DNA of 14,231 nucleotides from Desulfuromusa sp. (GTDB taxonomy: Bacteria > Desulfobacterota > Desulfuromonadia > Desulfuromonadales > Geopsychrobacteraceae): positions 1-14,231 of the forward strand of contig JAOZOH010000075.1 of NCBI GenBank assembly GCA_029933365.1, given 5' to 3'. Below, in pieces: positions 5,820 through 12,459 of the stretch. The position numbers and the translations under genes were made by a program. Position 1 is the stretch's first letter; each line of letters begins with the position of its first letter. The notes beneath the pieces are model-generated. The model did no database searches, was not told the origin of the DNA, and saw nothing but the letters and a program-made list of their open reading frames with translations.

Positions 5820-7021
5820 TGCGTATTAGTAGAACTCTCCCCCCTGCGGCAGCACCCATTGGCTGGAAAAGCTTGTTTTCCGGCATCGGTGCAGTGTTCA
5901 GCGGGGAGTCAGAACCCAATCGATTCTCAGATGAATTAAAAAGTTATTTTGGCAAAAGAGATTGCTATTTAGTTTCTTCTGGCAAAGCGGCTTTAACCCT
6001 GATTCTTAGTGCGCTGAAAGAGCAGTATCCTGAGCGGGATGAGGTTATTATACCGGCGTATACTTGTTATTCTGTACCATCAGCAATTGTTCGTGCTGGG
6101 CTCAAGGTCAAGCTTTGTGACATTGCAGCTGATAGTTTTGATTTTGATTTTGAACAATTAAAACCAATGCTTGAAAGTAAAAACCTATTGTGTGTTGTAC
6201 CGACTCACCTATTTGGTTTGCCAGCTGATGTCAAGCGTCTGAAGGATATGATTAATTCTCCTGAAGTGACGGTGCTTGAGGATGCTGCCCAGGCTATGGG
6301 TGGGGAATGGCGTGGAAAAAAGCTGGGTACTCTGGGGGATGTCAGTTTTTTTAGTCTGGGGAGAGGAAAGGCTTTTTCGACGGTCGAGGGTGGTGTCATC
6401 TTAACTGATTCTGAAGAGTTAGCTGCCAACCTCAAAATGCAGATAGGTAAAATTCCAAATTACACTCATTCAGAAACATTCAAACTGTTTCTTTATACAG
6501 TGGTTTTGAATCTATTGCTCCACCCGATGCTGTTCTGGATACCGAAAAGTCTCCCTTTTTTGAAGTTAGGGGAGACAATTTTTGATCCCGATTTTGAGAT
6601 TAAAAAATTATCTTCTTTTCAAGCTGGATTGGCAAAAAACTGGGTTGATAAATTGCAAAGTTTCCGGCAGGTACGTCAGGAAAATACAAAGGGATTATTG
6701 TCTATCCTGGATATGGAGGGTTTTAAAATGTTTGTTGAGGGACAGGCTGATGTTCCTGATCTGATCAGATTTCCAATTGAAATGCAAGATGAACGAGAGA
6801 GAATAGAGTTTCTGGATATAGCTAATCAGCGTGGGCTAGGTGCTGCTATTGCTTACCCGAGTGCAATCAATGGTATAACTGAATTAGCTACTAAGTTCGG
6901 GGATGAAAACTATCCTCTAGCAGAAAAACATTCAAAACTGTTGGTGACACTTCCAGTACACTTATTTTGTACAAAAAACGATCAGAAAGCATTTGTTTCA
7001 GCGTTGAAATTTACGTCTTAA
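5819..7021 (+). CDS. DegT/DnrJ/EryC1/StrS-type PLP aminotransferase
   Basis: A 400-residue aminotransferase of the family that converts keto sugars to amino sugars on nucleotide-sugar precursors. The PLP lysine is K184 in SLGRGKAFSTVEGG, with E190-G-G at the expected distance. D155 and Q158 in VLEDAAQAMGG match the cofactor-contacting Asp and Gln. The substrate end has VSSGKAALTLILSAL (52-66) and the stretch IIPAYTCYSVPSAI. GRGKAFST in place of the commoner HATKNLTTG marks a subgroup; some members lie in EPS and exosortase loci, and the sugar substrate cannot be read from the sequence. A hydrophobic segment around 220-245 is unusual for a soluble aminotransferase. The start overlaps the preceding stop by one base. 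Confidence 0.88.
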   Translation: MRISRTLPPAAAPIGWKSLFSGIGAVFSGESEPNRFSDELKSYFGKRDCYLVSSGKAALTLILSALKEQYPERDEVIIPAYTCYSVPSAIVRAGLKVKLCDIAADSFDFDFEQLKPMLESKNLLCVVPTHLFGLPADVKRLKDMINSPEVTVLEDAAQAMGGEWRGKKLGTLGDVSFFSLGRGKAFSTVEGGVILTDSEELAANLKMQIGKIPNYTHSETFKLFLYTVVLNLLLHPMLFWIPKSLPFLKLGETIFDPDFEIKKLSSFQAGLAKNWVDKLQSFRQVRQENTKGLLSILDMEGFKMFVEGQADVPDLIRFPIEMQDERERIEFLDIANQRGLGAAIAYPSAINGITELATKFGDENYPLAEKHSKLLVTLPVHLFCTKNDQKAFVSALKFTS

Positions 7022-7035
7022 TCCAGTCAGTCAAA

Positions 7036-7041
7036 AAGGTG
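7036..7041 (+). promoter_or_regulatory. Ribosome binding site deciding the lipoprotein start
   Basis: AAGGTG sits one base before the ATG at 7043 but seven bases before the in-frame ATG at 7049. Normal spacing favours 7049; both give the same lipoprotein signal peptide. Confidence 0.6.
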
Positions 7042-7048
7042 AATGCCA

Positions 7049-7957
7049 ATGAAATCTATAATGGTAATTATGTCCTGTATCACTTTTATATTGGTATCCG
7101 GATGTCAAAACACACAAAGTGGAGACAACGTTAATAGTAGCGGTTCAGTTTCTTCTTCTGTGTCAAGTGTGAGTCATGCTGCAGGAGGAAAAAAAATGAG
7201 CGATATTCTATCAGGAAAAATAGGGATTAAGGACGTTTCACAGGAAAAATGGGATAAGTTAGCTGGGCAAAAAATTTATTTTGGTCATCAATCCGTTGGC
7301 GTTAATATTATTGATGGGGTCAAAGCCATTCTTTCTGAAAACCCACACATCAAGCTCAATATTGTTGAATCACGCAACCCTTCTGATTTTAATGTCGGTG
7401 TGTTTGCCCATTCCAGTGTTGGCAAAAATGAAGATCCGCAATCAAAGACCGAGGATTTTTCTCAGATCATGGATTCTGGAGTTGGTGAAAAAACGAATAT
7501 TTCTTTTCATAAATACTGTTACATCGATGCAAACAGTCGATCCGACAGCAATAATATTTTTGAGAACTACGGCAAGCAAATGCAGCAACTAGTCAACATA
7601 TACCCTGATGTGCAATTTGTTCACCTGACTATGCCTCTGACTACAGTTCAGTCTGGACCTAAGGCGTGGATTAAGAAAATTCTTGGTAAGCCCGTTGGTG
7701 GTCTGGATGCGAACATAAAAAGAAATGAATATAATCGGTTGCTAAAAAACACTTATCAAGAAAATGGTTTGATTTTTGACATTGCAGCTGTTGAGGCACA
7801 AAGACCAGAGGGGGGCTTTGAGTCTTTTACCAAAAATAGTCAATCTTATCTGTCCATGTACAAGGGTTACACCAATGATGGCGGTCATTTGAATCAGTTA
7901 GGCCAAAAAGTAGTTGCAGAAAAGTTACTGATTTTTCTAGCCATAATTCAAAAGTAA
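7049..7957 (+). CDS. SGNH-hydrolase-like lipoprotein
   Basis: A 302-residue predicted lipoprotein, numbering from the ATG at 7049. The signal peptide MKSIMVIMSCITFILVSGC has a good lipobox (VSGC, Cys19). Gln follows the cysteine rather than Asp, which favours the outer membrane in proteobacteria. A Ser/Gly-rich linker reaches about residue 50. The domain then opens with KIYFGHQSVGVNIIDG (Ser82) and ends with NDGGHLNQLGQ (D277, H280), reading like the nucleophile block and the D-x-x-H block of SGNH/GDSL esterases. I infer a periplasmic esterase or O-acyltransferase acting on the polysaccharide, comparable in role to AlgJ/AlgX-type proteins, but I do not recognise the exact family. It sits 21 bases after the aminotransferase and 5 bases before an acyltransferase. 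Confidence 0.75.
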   Translation: MKSIMVIMSCITFILVSGCQNTQSGDNVNSSGSVSSSVSSVSHAAGGKKMSDILSGKIGIKDVSQEKWDKLAGQKIYFGHQSVGVNIIDGVKAILSENPHIKLNIVESRNPSDFNVGVFAHSSVGKNEDPQSKTEDFSQIMDSGVGEKTNISFHKYCYIDANSRSDSNNIFENYGKQMQQLVNIYPDVQFVHLTMPLTTVQSGPKAWIKKILGKPVGGLDANIKRNEYNRLLKNTYQENGLIFDIAAVEAQRPEGGFESFTKNSQSYLSMYKGYTNDGGHLNQLGQKVVAEKLLIFLAIIQK

Positions 7958-7962
7958 TCAAT

Positions 7963-8517
7963 ATGTTGCATTCCTGCTTACGTTCAAAATTTGCAATAGC
8001 AGTTCATCGTTTTGGGTATAAAATTGACCATGATTTTAAGAGGAAATTTATCCTCACAAAGTCATTGCAAGTCGTGTCTTTACTTGGCCGATACTTGTCT
8101 GTTGTCTTTTGTAAAATTATGATTGATGAAAGGGCAAAACTGCATCGACAATTATGGTTGTCGCCTAAAGGAAATATCATTTTAGGGGTGCAGAGTATGG
8201 GTGATGGCTGCGTTATTCATCACAATGTAACTTTGGGGATGGGGCTTGGAAATATTGGTTATGCAGTAGCGCCCACAGTCAGAGATAATGTTTGGATTGG
8301 CCCCAATTCAATTATTCATGGAAATATAGTTGTCGGCGCCGGGGCAACCATCCTTGCTGGTTCCGTCCTGGCTAAAAATCTCCCGCCTGGTTGCGTTGTT
8401 GCTGGAAATCCTGCACGTATGATCAGACGGAGTTATGATAACCAGAATTTACGTTCTTCGTCTCGGTACGATTTTACCGCAGATACAATAAACACCGAAG
8501 ATCAGTCTAATGTTTGA
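7963..8517 (+). CDS. Hexapeptide-repeat acyltransferase 1 (serine acetyltransferase-like)
   Basis: A 184-residue enzyme with a left-handed beta-helix in its second half. The first ~60 residues are helical and basic. The helix coils include GNIILGVQSMGDGCVIHHNVTLG, then TVRDNVWIGPNSIIHGNIVVGAGATILAGSVLAKNLPPG, closing with the usual VVAGNPARMI. The phrase VIHHNVTLG resembles CysE-like serine and sugar O-acetyltransferases. In this setting it probably acetylates a sugar of the EPS repeat unit in the cytoplasm rather than serine, but the acceptor is unknown. A Ser/Asp-rich C-terminal tail follows. It overlaps the next gene by eight bases. Confidence 0.85.
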   Translation: MLHSCLRSKFAIAVHRFGYKIDHDFKRKFILTKSLQVVSLLGRYLSVVFCKIMIDERAKLHRQLWLSPKGNIILGVQSMGDGCVIHHNVTLGMGLGNIGYAVAPTVRDNVWIGPNSIIHGNIVVGAGATILAGSVLAKNLPPGCVVAGNPARMIRRSYDNQNLRSSSRYDFTADTINTEDQSNV

Positions 8518-9115
8518 TTCTATAAAAATTGATTATCGCCATGCATGTGCAGTTGAGCCTGGACTGTTAATCACAGGTATTTTTCGAAGAATAAGAGTGT
8601 TTTTTAGAGTTCTTTTTTATTCTTACGGTCTTCAGGTGGTGATTTCGTACCGATTTTATCGCTGGACAACCTCTTATCGAGGGTGTGCCAATGCTTTAGC
8701 CAAATATTTGTTAGGTACAATTGCATTGCTATTACATAAGTTGTTAGGGGCTATGTACGATATCAATATCTCACTGAATGCAGACATTGAACCGGGTCTT
8801 TATATCGGCCATTTTGGTGGAATTTACATTGGTCGCTGTACCATTGGTCGGTGGTGTAATATAAACCAGCAGGTTGCTATTGGTGAGAGTAATGTTAATG
8901 AGATGAATAATCAGATTACGATTGGGGATAAAGTTTGGGTCGGGGCACACTCCACAATTGGGTCGGGAGTGACTATTGGCAATGGAGTAACGATATCGGT
9001 AGGGACTCCAGTGTCAAAGGATATCCCTTCCAATGCGCTTGTTGCAGGAGCTTCTTGTCGGATATTACAAAAAGAATATGATAATTCTGTTTTATTAGGT
9101 TTGTGGGGGAAATAA
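8510..9115 (+). CDS. Hexapeptide-repeat acyltransferase 2 (CysE/WcaB-like)
   Basis: A 201-residue second left-handed beta-helix acyltransferase. A helical N-terminal half with a hydrophobic stretch (YSYGLQVVISYRFYRW and LAKYLLGTIALLLHKLLG) suggests membrane association. The coils are ISLNADIEPGLYIGHFGGIY, IGRCTIGRWCNINQQVAIG, KVWVGAHSTIGSGVTIGNG and VAGASCRILQKEY. The phrase IEPGLYIGHFGG is typical of EPS acetyltransferases related to serine acetyltransferases. It is clearly different from its upstream neighbour, so this is not a recent tandem duplicate. The exosortase starts three bases after its stop, with the exosortase ribosome site (GGGGGA) inside its last codons. Confidence 0.85.
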   Translation: MFDSIKIDYRHACAVEPGLLITGIFRRIRVFFRVLFYSYGLQVVISYRFYRWTTSYRGCANALAKYLLGTIALLLHKLLGAMYDINISLNADIEPGLYIGHFGGIYIGRCTIGRWCNINQQVAIGESNVNEMNNQITIGDKVWVGAHSTIGSGVTIGNGVTISVGTPVSKDIPSNALVAGASCRILQKEYDNSVLLGLWGK

Positions 9116-9118
9116 AGT

Positions 9119-9982
9119 ATGTCTTCTAGTGAAAATGATTGCTCCTCTTCTCGTTCCGGAACGTATCTGCTTTTGTTGGTCATTGTAGGTCTGTTTGTTG
9201 TCGGTTATTATGATATTTTTCAATGGATGTATGGAAGATATATGGGGGAAGACTCCTATTATTCACATGGATTTCTGGTTCCATTTGTCAGTGGGTATCT
9301 CATCTGGCTAAAAAAAGAAGAACTCGCCCTGGCGCAAAAAAAAGGATCTTGGATTGGGTTGCTGCTGATTGTTTCAGCTGTTCTGATCCATATTTTCGGT
9401 ACGGCTATTTATATTTTTTCTGTGTCGGGTTTTTCTATATGGATCCTGATTGTCGGTGTTTCACTTTTCCTCTATGGAACAGAGGTAACTAAAATCATCC
9501 TTTTTCCATTGTTTTTTTTACTGTTCATGTTCCCACTTCCTGGCGCAATTATCACCATGATTTCCTTTCCGTTGAAGGTTCTGGTAGCGCAGATGGGCGT
9601 CAAAATAGCCTCTTTGCTCGGGGTCCCACTGTTGTTGGAAGGGTTTGTCATTACCATTCCCCAAGGTGATTTACTGGTTGGCAACCCCTGTAGTGGATTA
9701 CGTTCGTTAATAGCATTTTTAGCGATGGGTTCTCTGTTTGCTTATTTTAGCGACCTTTCAAGGGGGAAACAAATCTTCCTTTTCCTTTTGACTATTCCAA
9801 TTGCAATTGCATCTAACTTGGTACGGGTGCCGATACTGATTTACTGGTCCTATAAATGGGGGCTGGAGTCTGCTGCTCCTGATACTCTGGTTCATACCGG
9901 TTCAGGTTTTGTTGTTTTTATCCTGGGTCTCATACTGTTGTTCATTGCTCTCCGTTGCCTTGGAGGAACTTTTGAAAAATAG
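9119..9982 (+). CDS. Exosortase
   Basis: A 287-residue polytopic inner-membrane protein with about eight hydrophobic segments. Exosortases are transpeptidase-like enzymes that recognise PEP-CTERM-type C-terminal signals and release or relocate the protein at the cell surface. All hallmark residues are present: Cys191 in VGNPCSGLRSL, Arg236 in SNLVRVP, and His259 in LVHTGSG. The early motif EDSYYSHGFLVPFVSGYLIW and the FPLPG loop are also typical. It lacks the fused C-terminal EpsI region of the long exosortase A form; EpsI is a separate gene just downstream. The ligase and FemAB neighbours point to an exosortase A-like EPS-linked system, but I cannot fix the subtype. No PEP-CTERM protein is encoded here. 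Confidence 0.93.
   Translation: MSSSENDCSSSRSGTYLLLLVIVGLFVVGYYDIFQWMYGRYMGEDSYYSHGFLVPFVSGYLIWLKKEELALAQKKGSWIGLLLIVSAVLIHIFGTAIYIFSVSGFSIWILIVGVSLFLYGTEVTKIILFPLFFLLFMFPLPGAIITMISFPLKVLVAQMGVKIASLLGVPLLLEGFVITIPQGDLLVGNPCSGLRSLIAFLAMGSLFAYFSDLSRGKQIFLFLLTIPIAIASNLVRVPILIYWSYKWGLESAAPDTLVHTGSGFVVFILGLILLFIALRCLGGTFEK
9962..9966 (+). promoter_or_regulatory. Ribosome binding site for a TTG start of epsI
   Basis: A perfect GGAGG is followed after five bases by TTG at 9972, in frame with EpsI. The in-frame ATG at 9909 lies deep inside the exosortase gene and lacks such a site, so TTG is the better start. Confidence 0.65.
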
Positions 9983-10607
9983 ATATTTATGGCTCATTAT
10001 TATTTTATTTTTGCAAGTTCTGGCAGTACGGGCTGTCAGTTATGATTCCCAAGTATCAGCTGCACAGGGACTAGAAGCCATCAGTAAAATTCCTCACAAT
10101 GTTGGTGACTGGAAAGGGACCGACTATCCTCTTGACCCACAGATTTATGACATTCTTGAAACCCGTTCTATCATCCATCGATCATACGAAAATTCTTCTG
10201 GGCAAAAGGTGTTTCTATCGATTGTTTACTATGCAGAAACTAAAGTTGATTTCCATGCTCCGGAATCTTGTTTGGGGGGGCGGGGGGTTGAAACTACAAA
10301 ATCTCCCGACACGGTACTGATAGATAAACTTAAGACGATAATGACGGTCAGTAAACTCGTCCAGCAAAGTGAACATGGAAAAAATGATTTGGTCTATTAT
10401 TTTTTTAAAGCCGGCCCGTTTATTGGACGTAGCTATCTGAAGTTGAGATTGAATCTGGTTCTGAATAAATTTGGTAATGCATCCAAAAGTGGTTCATTGA
10501 TCCGTGTTTCAACCGCCATGCACAACGTACTTGATGATCAGCAGGAATCTGTTTTGCTCAAAGAATTTATTAATCAAATTCACCCTTATATTGCTGGATA
10601 CTTATAG
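9972..10607 (+). CDS. epsI: EpsI-family exosortase-associated protein
   Basis: About 211 residues from the proposed TTG start. An N-terminal membrane anchor (YLWLIIILFLQVLAVRAV) is followed by a periplasmic domain. The family hallmark is FHAPESCLGGRG with H95 and C100, preceded by VGDWKGTDYPL and VFLSIVYYAETK. EpsI proteins occur fused to or next to exosortases in EPS loci and are thought to assist polysaccharide or sorting functions; the biochemical role is not established. It overlaps the exosortase by 11 bases, and GGAGG lies five bases before the TTG. If translation began at ATG 9909 instead, 21 residues unlike the family would be added. The next gene begins two bases after the stop. Confidence 0.88.
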   Translation: MKNRYLWLIIILFLQVLAVRAVSYDSQVSAAQGLEAISKIPHNVGDWKGTDYPLDPQIYDILETRSIIHRSYENSSGQKVFLSIVYYAETKVDFHAPESCLGGRGVETTKSPDTVLIDKLKTIMTVSKLVQQSEHGKNDLVYYFFKAGPFIGRSYLKLRLNLVLNKFGNASKSGSLIRVSTAMHNVLDDQQESVLLKEFINQIHPYIAGYL

Positions 10608-10609
10608 AC

Positions 10610-11167
10610 ATGTTTTTTATAAAGTTTCTCCGTAAATTTTACCATCTGTTGCTGCAGAAAAAGCAAGAATTATATCTTTATGCTCTGAAGGAAAGGGGGC
10701 TGCAGATTGGAAAAAATGTGACCATTATGGATGAATGTTTTTTTGATCCGACACACTGTTTCCTCATTTCTATTGAGAGAGATACGACATTGGCTCCTAA
10801 AGTACGTTTGATTGCCCATGATGCTAGTACCAAATATTCATTGGGACATACACGAATTGGACGAATAATAATTGGCAAAGAGTGTTTTATTGGTGATTCG
10901 ACCATTGTCCTTCCAGGGGTATCCATTGGTGATGGATCTGTTGTCGCTTCGGGGTCTGTTGTTACAAAAGATATTCCTGCTGGGAGTATAGCGGCTGGAA
11001 GTCCCTGTAAAGTAATATCTAGTAAAGACATATTTGTTAAGAAACACGAGAAGCTAATTTTACAAAGAAAAGCACCATACGTAGAAGAATTACAGAGTAC
11101 GCTTACAGATAGACAAAAAAATGAGATTCTAAAGTTTTTAGAATTTGAAATTGGATATATTAGATGA
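10610..11167 (+). CDS. Hexapeptide-repeat acyltransferase 3 (WbbJ/maltose acetyltransferase-like)
   Basis: A 185-residue third left-handed beta-helix acyltransferase, of the WbbJ or maltose/galactoside O-acetyltransferase type. The likely catalytic His70 is in VRLIAHDAS. The coils run from LQIGKNVTIMDECFF to IGKECFIGDSTIVLPGVSIG, DGSVVASGSVVTKDIP and AAGSPCKVI. A charged helical C-terminal tail of about 45 residues follows (VKKHEKLILQRKAPYVEEL). It probably O-acetylates a sugar of the EPS or a lipid-linked precursor in the cytoplasm. The ribosome site is weak, so it probably depends on coupling to EpsI. It overlaps the glycosyltransferase by four bases (ATGA). Confidence 0.86.
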   Translation: MFFIKFLRKFYHLLLQKKQELYLYALKERGLQIGKNVTIMDECFFDPTHCFLISIERDTTLAPKVRLIAHDASTKYSLGHTRIGRIIIGKECFIGDSTIVLPGVSIGDGSVVASGSVVTKDIPAGSIAAGSPCKVISSKDIFVKKHEKLILQRKAPYVEELQSTLTDRQKNEILKFLEFEIGYIR

Positions 11168-12276
11168 GTAAACCAATCCGTTTAATGCAAATAACCCATG
11201 ACCTGGCCATTGGTGGATTACAGCAGGTTGTTGTTAGCATTTGTCGATCTATTGATCGTGATAAATTTGATGTATCTGTACTCTGCTTAAGATCGTTGGG
11301 AGAGTTTATTCCTGAAATTGAGGATTTGGGAATAAAAGTTCATTATCTCCCCCAAAAAGAGTCAGGGACTGATTATTTGTCTTTTCTTAATGTAGCTAGG
11401 ATATTACGTCAGGAAAAAATAGATGTCATTCACACCCACAATACTCAGCCGTTTATAGATGGTACTATTGGTGCGTGGTTATCTGGTGTTAAAACAATTG
11501 TTCATACCGATCATGCAAGGGATTTTCCTGATAAAAAAAGATACATGTTTGCTGAATGGTTGATGTCTCATTGGGCTTATGGTGTAGTTGGCGTTTCTGA
11601 ACATACGACTGCTAATTTACGAAAATACGAAAAAATTACAAAGAAAAAGTTATTGACTATTCCAAATGGGGTATCTCAGGAAAAATTTGAATTGTCTATT
11701 GATAAAGAGAAGTTGCGGCAAGAATTGGGGATACGTAATACTGGGCCTGTGATTGGGCTTGGAGTGCGCTTAAGTGAGCAAAAGGGAATAACCTATCTAA
11801 TAAAGGCAATGAAAGATGTAATTAAAGAAGTACCTGACATCTCTCTTGTTATTGCTGGCGATGGCCCACTTCAGGCGACTCTTGATCAGGAGGTTTTGTC
11901 ACTTGAGCTTTCTGAAAATATTTTTTTTGTTGGGCCAAGGACGGATATGCCCCGCCTCTTAAAGTTATTTGATCTCTATGTTCTTCCTTCGTTATGGGAG
12001 GGTTTGCCGATGGTTTTATTGGAGGCAATGGCTGCTGGTTGTCCAATTATTGCGACAAATGTTGGAGGCAATATGTCTGCTATTAAAGATGGTTTTAATG
12101 GTTTTCTTGTGCCATCCAAAAATACTGAAGAATTAGCAAGGACAATAATTAATTTACTTAATGATGTAGGGTTGCAAGATGTGTTTATACGGAACTCTTA
12201 TGAGGTGTTTAAACGTAAATTCAGTGCTGAGAAAATGACAAAGGAATATGAACAATTGTATGCGCGAGAAATATAG
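11164..12276 (+). CDS. Glycosyltransferase family 4 (GT-B)
   Basis: A 370-residue retaining GT-B glycosyltransferase. The N-terminal domain has the usual opening ITHDLAIGGLQQVV (G17-G18) and VIHTHNTQPF near residue 88-97. The C-terminal nucleotide-sugar domain has VIGLGVRLSEQKGITYLIKA, LVIAGDGPLQ and the EX7E motif E279...E287 in EGLPMVLLEAMAAGCPIIAT. It should transfer a sugar from a nucleotide donor to the growing EPS unit on the cytoplasmic face of the membrane; donor and acceptor cannot be told. It begins with a four-base ATGA overlap and ends with a normal family C-terminus. It is the last gene of the tightly packed run. Confidence 0.92.
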   Translation: MSKPIRLMQITHDLAIGGLQQVVVSICRSIDRDKFDVSVLCLRSLGEFIPEIEDLGIKVHYLPQKESGTDYLSFLNVARILRQEKIDVIHTHNTQPFIDGTIGAWLSGVKTIVHTDHARDFPDKKRYMFAEWLMSHWAYGVVGVSEHTTANLRKYEKITKKKLLTIPNGVSQEKFELSIDKEKLRQELGIRNTGPVIGLGVRLSEQKGITYLIKAMKDVIKEVPDISLVIAGDGPLQATLDQEVLSLELSENIFFVGPRTDMPRLLKLFDLYVLPSLWEGLPMVLLEAMAAGCPIIATNVGGNMSAIKDGFNGFLVPSKNTEELARTIINLLNDVGLQDVFIRNSYEVFKRKFSAEKMTKEYEQLYAREI

Positions 12277-12459
12277 GATGTTGAAAAACTGAGCAGAAGA
12301 AATAAATCTTTTCTAGAAAATAATCTTCACTTTTTGTTAACGCCTAACAGCATACCTCCCAGTGAAATGGTTTGTTGGGCTAAATTTTACGCGCCGACTT
12401 GGTGTCTCACTGATTTAGGTTTGAATTATAACATGCCGACAGTCTTGAACTTGATATGA
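12277..12459 (+). other. Unassigned open frame, possible gene remnant or small coupled gene
   Basis: In the glycosyltransferase frame, after its TAG, about 60 codons remain open up to a TGA at 12457-12459. That TGA forms an ATGA overlap with the start of the next gene. The end reads like a protein: NSIPPSEMVCWAKFYAPTWC, then LTDLGLNYNMPTVLNLI. Base use matches the upstream locus and is much less AT-rich than the next gene. There is no ATG except an internal one at about codon 38, and no clear ribosome site. It may be the 3' tail of a lost gene, a small gene with an unusual start, or chance. I do not recognise the sequence. Confidence 0.35.

Noticed and set aside
10838..11047. Minus-strand frames inside the third acyltransferase
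   Set aside because: They are shadows created by the repetitive hexapeptide codons; the + strand protein has clear motifs throughout.
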